Shown here: piece by piece, positions 1 to 10,093 of the stretch
Position numbering within the stretch: the stretch's first letter is position 1
How the letters are laid out: every line of letters starts with the position of its first letter
Source: Neocallimastix lanati (nom. inval.)
Lineage: Eukaryota; Neocallimastigomycota; Neocallimastigomycetes; Neocallimastigales; Neocallimastigaceae
NCBI GenBank assembly: GCA_016946835.1
Contig: JACVTC010000304.1
Coordinates: forward strand, 1 to 51,540
Length of the DNA stretch: 51,540 bases
Direction of reading: 5' to 3'
Made by a program: the position numbers and the translations under genes
Notes under the pieces: generated by a model
Seen by the model: only the letters and a program-made list of their open reading frames with translations
Database searches by the model: none
What the model was told of the DNA's origin: nothing

Positions 1-374
1 CTTGTTTAACCGATGAAGAAGATAATTTATGCCCACTTGGTATATTTGTGATAAGTGAAGATTATGATTATGATTTTATAAAGGATACTTGTAAATCAAA
101 AATTTGTGCGGACTCTTTTATTAAAGTAGCTAAAAAAATTAAAATCGATCATTTATTAACTTACGAAAATTTATCATTTACTGAAGGAGCATTTAACTAT
201 CATGAATTAAATTCATATAATAATGTAGTTAAAAAATTAGAAAGTGACGATTGTAGATTTTTACAAAATACATCTTTACAAATTACAAGTGATGCTGATA
301 CTATTAAAAAAAGTAGTGTTATATTAATTTTATCATTTTTATCTTCATTAGTACCCCTTATTATAATAATATAA
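1..374 (+). CDS. C-terminal part of a probable surface protein, cut by the window edge
   Basis: The reading frame is open from base 3 and ends at 374, so only the last ~123 residues are present. Visible features are scattered cysteines (CLTDEEDNLCPLG at the edge, then two Cys in a CKSKIC motif) and a very hydrophobic C-terminus (VILILSFLSSLVPLIIII) that ends at the stop. Such an end fits a GPI-anchor signal or a single membrane anchor on a secreted protein. No catalytic motif is visible and I do not recognise the family. It is probably a host gene lying left of the virus-like block. A GTG at 48 is only an internal codon and not the start. Confidence 0.5.
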   Translation, partial: CLTDEEDNLCPLGIFVISEDYDYDFIKDTCKSKICADSFIKVAKKIKIDHLLTYENLSFTEGAFNYHELNSYNNVVKKLESDDCRFLQNTSLQITSDADTIKKSSVILILSFLSSLVPLIIII

Positions 375-1260
375 TAATAAATAATAAAGTGTATTACTAA
401 ACGTATAAAACAAATAATAAACTATAGTTTTAGTTTATATTAAAATATTTAATAATAAAATTCTAATAATTAAAATAATAACAAATTAGAAAATAATAAT
501 TAATAAAATAAATTAATTATAATAGAATAAATTAAAGAAAGTAATAAAAGATTAAATTAAAAAAAAAATAAAAAAAGAAAAATTCTATCAAGTTTAATAA
601 AACAAATGTATATATTTGAAAAAAATATTGATATATAAATAATAATAAATAAATATTTTTTACTCTCTATAAAAATAAAAATAAAATAAAATCTATTACA
701 TTTTATATAAAAAGTTACAAGTAAAATATCTAAACAAATAAGATATTTTTTTAAAATTCAATACCAAATTTTTACTACTCGATATATTTTTAGATAAACA
801 AAAAAAAATATCTATTTATATGTTTTTTTTTTTTTTTTTGTTTTTATTTTATTTTTTTTCTTTTTATTTTTTATTATTATTCAATAATTTATAACTTAAT
901 TAAGTTATAAATTATTTAAGTGAAATTTAATTTGAAAGAAATTGAAAAATTAAATAAAATAAAATAAAGATATATTTAAAAAATAATATTAATAAAATAT
1001 TTAAATGTAAAAATATATAATTATTTTTCTTTAAAAAATATTTTATTTTTATAAAAATAAAATTTTATATTAAGGCATGCTTTTTTAAAATTTTATTTAT
1101 ATGTTGTATTTAAAGATCATAGTAAATATTAATAACAAAAAGAATTTAAATATAAGATAATAATTATATATGACAAGATATTATTAAAGTCAATATAGAT
1201 TAATAAGAATATTTTACTTTAGTTATCAGAGTTTTTCATTCATATTTTAATTTGTTAAAA

Positions 1261-1290
1261 TTAACCTCAAAAATGAGGCAATTTGGTTAA
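1261..1290. repeat. short nested inverted repeat
   Basis: TTAACC at 1261-1266 pairs with GGTTAA at 1285-1290. Inside it CCTCA (1265-1269) pairs with TGAGG (1274-1278) around an AAAA loop. The outer and inner pairings share bases, so they are alternatives. It stands out because it is G/C-containing in an otherwise A/T desert. No function is known. Confidence 0.45.
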
Positions 1291-1451
1291 ATATATGAAA
1301 GGTATCATTAATAAAAATAAACAAAATTTTACATTATTTAATGAGCATTTTTTGTATTCTCAGATATAAAAATATTATTTATATATAAAAATATAATTAA
1401 TTACTATTAAAAAATAAAATAACTTCATAATCATAATAAGAATATTTTTTG

Positions 1452-1453
<2 letters not shown>

Positions 1454-1485
<32 letters not shown>
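1454..1485. repeat. (AT)n microsatellite
   Basis: An uninterrupted AT dinucleotide run of about 16 units in the gene-free left flank. Confidence 0.9.
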
Positions 1486-1488
<3 letters not shown>

Positions 1489-1719
1489 ATACATATATTT
1501 ATTCAAAAATTAATTTTTATTATAATTTAATACACTCTTAAATGTTAAAAATTATTTTATATTACGTCCTATCTTATAAATTATTATAAATATTATAATT
1601 TATTTTTTATTTTAAAAAACTAGAATAAATTTTTTTATATAATATTTTAATATAATTTATTATTTCTTTTTTAAAATACATTTTTAAATAAAAAAATTAA
1701 TTAGTCCACATTTCCCGAA

Positions 1720-2930
1720 ATTCGATTACTTCTCAACTAAGAAGAGTACAACTTTTGAGATGAGTCAAGAAAAGAAAATGGTTCTATTTGTAGTGATTAG
1801 GTAATGTGAATGATGTTTTTTGAATATTTTCATTACTTTTTTCACTATGAATCGCATTTTCGTAATGATTTATAACGTTTGACTTATGTTATATTAACTA
1901 ACATTATATTATCACATTCTTATGAAGATATCTTAAAGTACCTAATAAATAAATAGGAGATTCCTTTATCTAATAAGTTTTTAATAGGAGTAATGTCATC
2001 TATAATACATTTTTTATAGTGAATTGAGGATGAATCAATATTTCTTTGAAATAATTACTGTCGAAAAAAAGAATTACAAAAGTTCCATTGATATTTCTAC
2101 CAATATTATTTAAGCATATTATCAATATCTCTGTACGTAAAGTCATTTAAGAGCGAAAAAGCAAGTAGCAACATCATAAATATCGTTTAGTTCTACATTC
2201 TGAATGATATTTTGTAAGTATTGATATACGATTACGAATTTCGGATTTAGAAATACGTTCCTTCAATAACTTTTATTTTTTCATGGTCAGGTTCGACACA
2301 AACAATTTTGCGGAAATTTTTCCACTTGTGAAGATCACCACCATTTCCTGTTCCTATATCTAATAGATTACCTTTGTATTTATGAAGAATATTTTGCTTA
2401 ATGATATTGTGATATTTACGCATTAAAACAGTTGAAGAAGGTGTAAATATTTCAAGATTTACTTTTTGGTAGGAAGCAATTAGTATACTATTAAAGGTGT
2501 TTATAGCTATTAGAAGTATATTTGTCTTTCCGCTCTTTAACGAATGAATTGTTGTCTAAATTAATTTCCACAATGAATGGGACTTTTTTTTCTCTGACTA
2601 AATGATAAGTAACAACACGTGTTTTGGTTGGTACATCATTAATCATTTCAACTTGTTTACGATAATAATAACAATAAAATTTATTATCTATTATTTCTGT
2701 ATTACTTTTGTTATTATTATTTTTGTTATTATTTCTATTATTATTTTTATTATTTGGAACATCTTTAATATTTTTTGTTGAATAAAATTTTTTATGTTGA
2801 TGATAGCGTAGGCAAACTTCTTTATATTCCGAAAATGGTAAATTTACTGTTGATTTTTTAATTAAATGATCTCGAGCATAAAAGTATCTTCCATTAAATC
2901 GTAGATCTACATGTATTTCTAGTTTTAATT
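1720..2930 (-). pseudogene. Decayed mRNA cap (guanine-N7) methyltransferase domain
   Basis: This continues the capping enzyme gene beyond its stop at 2894. A different minus frame resumes around 2930 with a stretch ending in DLRFNGRYFYARDHL, and a further frame shift near 2510 leads into a clear S-adenosylmethionine-binding motif, LLDIGTGNGGDLHKW (about 2320-2373), followed by an acidic residue after a beta strand (VCVEPDHEK). Further shifts fall near 2250 and 2135, where YDVATCFFAL, the usual post-motif strand of cap methyltransferases, is still readable. Downstream of about 1930 the similarity is faint and the limit is arbitrary. The domain would transfer a methyl group to the N7 of the cap guanine. 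It is now non-functional as written. An Asn-rich insert lies at 2700-2760. Confidence 0.75.
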
Positions 2931-4531
2931 TTATAAACTTTTACATTGTCGTAATAGGATGATTGTCCATTTGTAATAATGATACCGTCATTTGGTATAG
3001 ATGGATTGTCAAATTTATTAAACGAAATTATGAAATTTTGTAATTCCGAAAAAGAGGAACATTTAGTAATATTTTTTTTTATTATTTTGTTATTGAATTC
3101 TTCAAAGTTAATAGCGTTCATAATATTTATTCTATCGGAATAAGATTTATGTCTCAAATCTTCATCATTATAATAAATTAAGTCAAACGGAATGAATTTA
3201 CCATCGAGGTATTCACAATCTAATACCATATGATTATCGGCCTTTGTTTGACAAATATATTCTACATGAAAGTTTTCTGAAATACTAAACATCAAATTAT
3301 TTATTATGATTATTAATCGACGAAATCCATCCGTTTTAGCCGCTACATAAAATGTATCGTTTATTAAATTTTTTGCTTCTTTATATAAAATATCTAACGA
3401 AGGAGTGATTGGTTTCTGAAATTCATAATTTGGCATCAAGAAAAATAAATAATCCAGAATGAAATTTGAGCAATCTAACGATACCATAATCGAATGAATC
3501 ATATTCATAATATTATCTTTTTCAAGATAAGTATTATTCATAAATTCAATTTCTAATTGATTCTTATCATCAAAAACTGTCATATCAATACGAGCACCAT
3601 TTTTCATCATAAAAGATCGTCTTTTCTTAGCAATAGGTGTAATATATTTTAAAATAGATAATGAAAATTTTGCATCTATATCGTTCATTTCTTTATATAT
3701 TGCATATTCTGTGATCTCTTTTTCTGATTTATTCTTTTCAATGTACTTGCTTTCTGTTTTTAAATTATTGTCATTATTGATAATACTGTCATTATTGAAT
3801 ACACTGTCTTTATTGATAATACTGTCATTATTGAATACACTGTCTTTATTGAATATACTGTCATTATTGTTGTTATCATTTTTATTGGAAATATTTTCAT
3901 ATTTATAATTACTTTGATTTAATATTTCTATTTTAATATTTTTACTATTTCCACTTTTAATTATGTTTTTACTTTCAATTTTACTTTTGTCTTCAATTTT
4001 TAAATACCTTTTAATTTGTGATGAATCTAACAATACTTCGATACTAAGATTAATTTTAAATATAAAATAATAAAATGTCATCATGGTAATTTTTTTAGTA
4101 TATTCCATATGATTATTTAGGGTTTCTGTAATTTCTTGGTCTTTATTGATTTCTAAATAATTTAAAAATTTAGAAATATCCATAAACTGGAACTCATTTT
4201 GTGGAGTTGGAGTTATTGTCGTTTCGTTTTCGTTCTCATTTTCAGTACATGGATAAGTCGAACTACATATAATTCTATATCGTGTTTTTGAATTTTCATT
4301 GTAAGAAAATTCAGAATATTGACAAGAATTATCATTAAGAAAATCTTTTAAATCTATATTCACATATTTTCTACGAAGTCTAAATTCTAATTCAAAACTA
4401 CAAATTTTATCGTTGAAAAAAGAATTACTTTTAATAATGTTTATTTGTTCATATATATATTCTAAAATATCAAATAAACTATTTTGTTTTTCTAATGACG
4501 AATAATTAATAGATGGTATAAATGAATTCAT
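2894..4531 (-). CDS. mRNA capping enzyme, triphosphatase and guanylyltransferase domains
   Basis: 545 residues. The N-terminal part (about 40-345) looks like a tunnel-type RNA triphosphatase: FELEFRLRR at 46-54 and LEIEF at 326-330 are the paired Glu-x-Glu strands, with basic residues (KKRRS) and RIDMTV between them. The C-terminal part is a nucleotidyltransferase: the lysine nucleophile sits in KTDG (399-402), followed by LDCEYLDGKFIPFD (437-450), PNDGIIIT (513-520) and VYKIK (532-536). It would remove the RNA 5' gamma phosphate and add GMP. A frameshift near 2920 ends the frame just before the methyltransferase part. The three-domain order matches asfarvirus and poxvirus large capping subunits (established knowledge). 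A six-residue repeat insert lies at about 223-256. The gene runs divergently from nothing to its right for 570 bases. Confidence 0.88.
   Translation of the reverse strand: MNSFIPSINYSSLEKQNSLFDILEYIYEQINIIKSNSFFNDKICSFELEFRLRRKYVNIDLKDFLNDNSCQYSEFSYNENSKTRYRIICSSTYPCTENENENETTITPTPQNEFQFMDISKFLNYLEINKDQEITETLNNHMEYTKKITMMTFYYFIFKINLSIEVLLDSSQIKRYLKIEDKSKIESKNIIKSGNSKNIKIEILNQSNYKYENISNKNDNNNNDSIFNKDSVFNNDSIINKDSVFNNDSIINNDNNLKTESKYIEKNKSEKEITEYAIYKEMNDIDAKFSLSILKYITPIAKKRRSFMMKNGARIDMTVFDDKNQLEIEFMNNTYLEKDNIMNMIHSIMVSLDCSNFILDYLFFLMPNYEFQKPITPSLDILYKEAKNLINDTFYVAAKTDGFRRLIIIINNLMFSISENFHVEYICQTKADNHMVLDCEYLDGKFIPFDLIYYNDEDLRHKSYSDRINIMNAINFEEFNNKIIKKNITKCSSFSELQNFIISFNKFDNPSIPNDGIIITNGQSSYYDNVKVYKIKTRNTCRSTI
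3766..3870 (-). repeat. 18-bp tandem repeat inside the capping enzyme gene
   Basis: About five to six copies of an 18-base unit encode alternating NDSIIN/KDSVFN-type hexapeptides in the triphosphatase domain. The insert is in frame and lies between the two Glu-x-Glu strands, so it probably forms a surface loop. Confidence 0.85.
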
Positions 4532-5101
4532 AATAATTTTTTTTATAAATTTAAATACTTAATATTCGTATATATAAAGTATAAATATTTTCCATTACTA
4601 TTTTATTTAAAAAATATTTATTTTTATAAAATAAGTTTATAAAAAATTTAAGAATACACAATTTACGAATATATAAATAAATGTTTAATATTATGAATAA
4701 ATAAATATTTTTATTTTCTATTTTTTAATTAATAAATATGAAATACAGAAATATCAATTTATAAATGTATGACTCATATATTATATCTTTATTTTATGAT
4801 TATAAAAAAAATTTTTAATATTTTTGAGTTATAATAAAAAAATATAAATATATAAAATAATACAATTTTTTATTTGGTTATTTTAAAATTTTAAAAAATT
4901 ATTAACATAAAATTTTCTTTAACATTTATAAATATATATATAAATATTTTTTTTTTTGGTTTTTGGTTTTTGGTTTTTAAAAAAAATATTTTTATTATTA
5001 AATTTATTATTAATTATTTTATAATTTTTGTACATTTTATTTATAAAATATTATTAATAAATTAAAAAAAATATATATATATACAAATATTTTCACTGTT
5101 T
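4532..5101. other. AT-rich gap between capping enzyme and UDG homologue
   Basis: No gene seen. It should contain the promoter of the capping gene: upstream of its ATG on the minus strand is a TATTTAAATTT element about 20 bases from the start. A small direct repeat of GGTTTTT, three units, lies at 4958-4978. Confidence 0.55.
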
Positions 5102-5719
5102 TTACCATTCAAAAGTAAAACCAATTTCACCAGCAAGTTCTCTTGCTTTAATGAAGCATTTTGAATTTTTAAATTTAGTATATTCATTGATTGGATGAGG
5201 AACTTCGACTACCGAAGATTTTATTTCATTAATTGATTTACGTAAAGAAATGGCTTTAGAGCCAAATAATAAGAAAACCACAGAATGATGATTAGAGATA
5301 TATTGTACTAAATTGTTAATGAACGGTTCCCATAGAAGGTAATAATGAAAAGGAATAGTATCGACTACAGGACGGGTAAAACAAAAATTGCATAAAAATA
5401 TTCCATTTTTAAGCCATTGATCTAAATGGTAATCTATTGGTCGTTTAAAAGAAGTTACCGTACTTTCCATATTTTGAAATATACGCTTCAATAGAAGAGG
5501 AGGAGTGGAATTTCGTGTTGCAAATGCAATATCGCTTCTATCACATGATTTTTGGTAGGGTTCATCACCAATCATCACCACTTTAACTTTCTCCAATGGT
5601 ATATACTTAAAAATAGCAAATATATGTTCCAAAGGTGGTGTGTAATACGTTGTTTTCAACTGATTTAATATATGATTAATTAATTTTGAATTTTTAATAA
5701 AGAAATCATTCCATGACAT
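5102..5719 (-). CDS. Family-1 uracil-DNA glycosylase homologue, possibly a processivity factor
   Basis: 205 residues, complete. The family-1 UDG landmarks are in order: VVMIGDEPY (47-55, the water-activating loop), a TPPLLLKRIF segment (72-81), GIFLCNFCFTRP (106-117, usually GxLLLNxxLT), VVFLLFG (147-153), and HPINEY (175-180, the minor-groove loop, usually HPSP). The residue that is Asp in the cellular GQDPY motif is Glu53 here, and the Ser-Pro of HPSP is Ile-Asn, so catalysis may be weak or lost. In poxviruses the UDG homologue also serves as part of the DNA polymerase processivity factor, so a structural role is plausible (inference). The ATG overlaps the ATG of the divergent RPB2 gene by two bases. 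It is one of the few unbroken viral genes here. Confidence 0.85.
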   Translation of the reverse strand: MSWNDFFIKNSKLINHILNQLKTTYYTPPLEHIFAIFKYIPLEKVKVVMIGDEPYQKSCDRSDIAFATRNSTPPLLLKRIFQNMESTVTSFKRPIDYHLDQWLKNGIFLCNFCFTRPVVDTIPFHYYLLWEPFINNLVQYISNHHSVVFLLFGSKAISLRKSINEIKSSVVEVPHPINEYTKFKNSKCFIKARELAGEIGFTFEW

Positions 5720-8700
5720 GAGCGAGAATAATTATTTGGCAAAATTTATAAATCAATATAATGTCTATGCTAATATAGATAAATTATTTATAAAAAAGTT
5801 GTATGATATTAAAGTATTTTTAGAAAAAAAGCTACCTAAATTAAATCCTTTAACTATTTCTATTCCAGAGGTAGAGTATGATCATTTGATGGTAGAGAAA
5901 AAGACATACTATATATCATTAATTCATGATGATTATGAAATTAAAATACCAGCACCAATCGACGGAATATTCGTTGTAGATGGGATTGAAAAAGTGATTA
6001 TTTCACAAGAGATATTTTGTACTCCTTTTTTTGTTTATAAGGAGGATCATATTGAGTATAAGGAATGTAATGAAAAGGGAAAATTTCAATCTCTGGAGAT
6101 GTTTACCGATTATAGTTACATTGTATATTTAAAAAAGATTATGTTAAAGCAATCTACAAGAAGTAAAGAAAAAAGTGAAAAGGTTAAATTAGATTACCAT
6201 AATTTAGGGAATGAAAATTATGTGGATTTAAACAATGAATACACTAATATTGATATCCATTATAGATTTTCAAATAAAAGTCGAGAAAAAAAATTAAGAA
6301 ATATGAAAAGATATACCTTATTAGATATTCGAGTTTATTATTCATTATTTTTCCAAGAGTTACGTATTAAAGGAATTAAGTCGCATGAAAGACAAAGTAT
6401 ATCATTGGTGTATATTCTTCATCATTTGAATCCTTCGCTTTCCTTGGATGAAATTAAAAATATAATCGTATCGGTGGTGATTGGTGAAAATTTACCTAAA
6501 GATATTAATATTATTATTCCGGATTCATTTCCTGAAGAAACATTACAATCTATTATAGCTCGTCGTTCCGAAAGTCATAATAAAATATTATCCATGGTCG
6601 ATAGAATGATCGATAGCTACTTTACTCCAGACTACTTACATTGTAATGAGTCATCATCGAACGATTCATCATATGATGATAAAAGTACTAAATTCTATAC
6701 TTATTTGGCAATGGCAAGATCATTATTCCATAATGAAGGAAATGTTCAATATTATAACAGTCGTATTGATACTTTTCCTTATTCCTTATATCGTAGCATA
6801 AAATATTTTACTTTGGAAAATAAAAAATTACCACTGGATAAGTTCATTAGAAATTTAAATATAAAATTGTACGGAAATGTAAAATCTGGAAAAGTTCGTT
6901 CTTATTTCCGAGAATATGAAGCTATTTCTGTGCAAACGTTAAGTAAGCGTTCTTACTACGATAAGCTTTCCCATTTACGAAGAGTTCAAATTCCCATCAA
7001 CACAGAGAGTGATAATTCTCAACTCCGTATGTCTTATGATTACGGTTATTTTTGTCCATTTGAAACTCCTGAATCCAAAGATGTAGGCTTTGTAAAATAT
7101 TTTGGATTATCTGTATTAATGGGGCCAGATTTTACTATTGATGAAAAAATTCTTGAACCCTTTTTATTCAAGTATAATGAAATATATGATGCTACAACTC
7201 AAGATAAAAAAGATGACGATAATAGTAATAGTAATTCAGATGAAAATATTAATGATAATAACCAAAGTAACACTGAAAATAAAAGTAATGATAATAGTCA
7301 AAGTATCTCTGAATATGGAGATGATGATTATTGTGATAGTGACACTAGTAATTCTAATAGTCCTAATGAAAAAAGAAAAACTTTAAAAACTGGAAAAAAA
7401 TATCCAGTATTATTGAATACACGTTTTATCGGATTCACTACCACCGATTTAGTAGACTATACTTATAAAGTATTAAAATTGAAATATCCTTATATAAGTT
7501 GTGTTTTCGATAACATCAGTTATTATTTATTTACGGATGAAGGAAGAATGTTTCGACCAATTAGAATAAAGAAAAACGGAAAAGAAATTGGCATAAGACT
7601 TGTTGAAATTTCTGAAAATAAAATAAATATCAATTATCAATACGAAGAACTTGATCCAAATTTTATTTTTGGTTTAATTAGTGCTTTATCGCCATTTCCT
7701 GGTAATAATCATGTACCAAGACTCACATTTCAAGCTGGAATGACAAAGCAGTGTATGTCGAATGACAGCACCATCTTTAAATACAATGATAATTCTAGAA
7801 GACTAATTAATGCACAAAGACCATTTTGTATGACAAAGCTAGAATATATTTTATCAAGAAGACTGTGTCATTATAAGTCCTTAGATTTTTTACTCAATAA
7901 AGATAATATTAATATGAATGAATTATTTTCGAATTTAGAATTTTTGGATAATTCTATTGAAGAAAATTCAAGTAAGAATAGTGTTCATGAAAATAACCCC
8001 GAAATAATGGATGGGAAAGAAGAGAATTCGGAAAATATTAAATTTGATAAAAATTTAACTTTAAATAATAATGAATTTAGAAACCGTCTCGCTGACTTGT
8101 CAAATATTACTATTGAAAGTGATGATACACTTTCTGGTGACTACTGGAAATACATACCACAGATTCGGAGGTCAAAATGCCATTGTGGCTATCATGGCAT
8201 ATGGCAACAATCAAGAGGATAGTTTAATATTTAATGATAAAAGCATTAAAGATGGATTATTTAATAATATTAAATATCGATATCAATACTTATCCTATAA
8301 CATTAAAAGGGAAATATTAGTCAACATTAATTTAAACTATAAAGATGGATTACCAAAACCAAATACAAAAATTGCTTATAATCCTCACAATGTCAATGAA
8401 CCACTATTTCGTATATATGATGTGATTTCAAATAAAGTGACTGATGTAGAAAATATTTTCAGAAAACCTGTGATTGTGGATCATTGTACCAGATATATTG
8501 AGGATGATGTATGCTATTGCTGTGTAAAAGTTCGACATTTATATCAACCACAACAAGGTGATAAATTCGCAAGTCGATATGCTCAGAAGGGTGTGATTGG
8601 TTCGATATTACTAGAAGAAATGATGCCAAGAACAAAATATGGTGTAATTCCTGATATCATTGTAAATCCACATGCTTTTCCTTCAAGAATGACGGTAGGT

Positions 8701-9252
8701 CATTTAATTGAAATGTATGTTGGTAAATGTATGATTATGGATCCACAAAGATTTGGAACGTATTTTGATGCTTCTATAGAAAGCGAAGATTTACGTTCGT
8801 TTGAATCCAAATTCTTTGAAAGTGATATTCCAATTTTAGAAGAGATGGTCGATCCAATTTCCGGTAAATCTATTGGAAATGCGTTTGTTGGAGTTTGTTA
8901 CTACACTGCTTTACAACATCAAGTTCAAGAAAAAATGTTTTATCGTACCACAGGAAATGTTAATTCTATTAGTAAGCAACCTACTGAAGGAAAATCTCGT
9001 AATGGTGGATTAAGAATTGGTGAAATGGAAAAAGATGCCTTAGTAGCACATGGTACTAATGCTATAATACAAGATATGTTTAAAAATAATACCGATGCTA
9101 TAGATATTCGATATTGTGAAATATGTCATTCTGTAAATACTTTAAACACTTGCTGTAATACACCAACTACTATTTTAAATGTTTCAAATAGTTTTAATAT
9201 TATGAACTCTTATTTAGATTCAATTGGAGTACGTGCTTCAATTTATGAATAA
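5718..9252 (+). pseudogene. DNA-directed RNA polymerase second-largest subunit (RPB2-like), one frameshift
   Basis: About 1170 residues over two frames: 5718-8160, then a frame ending at 9252. The first part has the protrusion motif EKVIISQE (91-98) and FCPFETPES (near base 7051). The second has GGQNAIVAIMAYGNNQEDS (near 8180), QGDKFASRYAQKGVIG (from about 8550), PDIIVNPHAFPSRMTVGHLIE-type residues (8660-8720), NGGLRIGEMEKDAL and a C-terminal CEIC...CC zinc site (from 9112). It forms the catalytic cleft with RPB1. The shift near 8160 falls directly before the NAIVA motif, with no intron signal, so a single-base indel is likely. Two Asn/Ser/Asp-rich inserts, encoded near 7200-7390 and 7900-8130, are absent from typical members. 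Otherwise it is unusually well preserved. The start codon overlaps that of the divergent UDG homologue. Confidence 0.92.
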
Positions 9253-10093
9253 AATATTATAAAAAGAAAAAAAATATAATTCAATTAAATAATTATAAAA
9301 AAAATTATAAAAACCTTTATAAATTTAATATAAATAAAAAATTTTTATATAGTATTATATTAAATAAAAAAAATATTAATAAACAAAATTTTAAAAAAAA
9401 AATGATTGAATAATATATATAATTATTTATATAAATATATTTTTTAAAATCAATTTCTTAATTGATTACAATAAAATTAGTATAAATTTGAATTTAAATA
9501 CTTTTACTTTATTTTTATTATTGATACGTAATATTAGTAATTTATATTTTTTAAAAATTTTAAAAAATAAATTATATAATACTTGCTATAATGCAATATT
9601 TGAATGATTTAATCAATATTAATATTAATATAAGTAATATGCAATAAAAATAAATAAAAAATAAATTTACTATTAAAATTATATAATAAAAATATGGTAA
9701 TTTAATAATTATTTCAGTAATAAAAACTTTTAATGAAAAGAACAAGTTTACAAATATCATTTAATAGAATAATAAATATCATTGAATAAAATTATTATAT
9801 TTCATTATATAAAATAAAATAAAATATTTATATCACCATTTTTAATGAAATAACTATACTAATTATAAATTTTTTAAATTTTTTAAAACTATTTTAATAA
9901 TAATTAATAAAAAATATTTTTAAAAATATATATTCTTAAATTATAAATAAATATAAATATAATTATATAATTTTTTTTTCCTTGTTTAAATTTATATATA
10001 AAATAAATATATACAAATATTAGTTTAAATTATATATATTAAAGGAATGAAAGAAATTAACATTATCATCTTTTTTTTTTATTTTTAATATAA
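9253..10093. other. AT-rich gap between convergent RPB2 and D5 helicase genes
   Basis: No gene seen. Both flanking genes point into this gap, so it would hold 3' ends only. A 62-codon minus-strand frame at 9572-9760 is made of Ile/Leu/Phe/Tyr codons expected from AT-rich DNA and is not believed. Confidence 0.6.

Larger units (their letters stand above)
375..1719. other. AT-rich gene-free stretch
   Basis: No convincing coding sequence on either strand. It consists of A/T-rich DNA with A and T homopolymers, a TA dinucleotide run and one short inverted repeat, both listed separately. The left boundary of the virus-like block must lie here, but no target-site duplication or terminal repeat could be picked out by eye. 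Confidence 0.6.

Noticed and set aside
4958-4978. GGTTTTT repeat as a telomere trace of a linear element
   Set aside because: Only three units, internal to the block between two genes, and unlike the usual fungal telomere repeat.
8100-8222. An intron or programmed frameshift in RPB2
   Set aside because: Conserved protein runs up to and directly from the junction with no splice signals and no slippery heptamer with a downstream structure that I could see. A one-base indel explains it.
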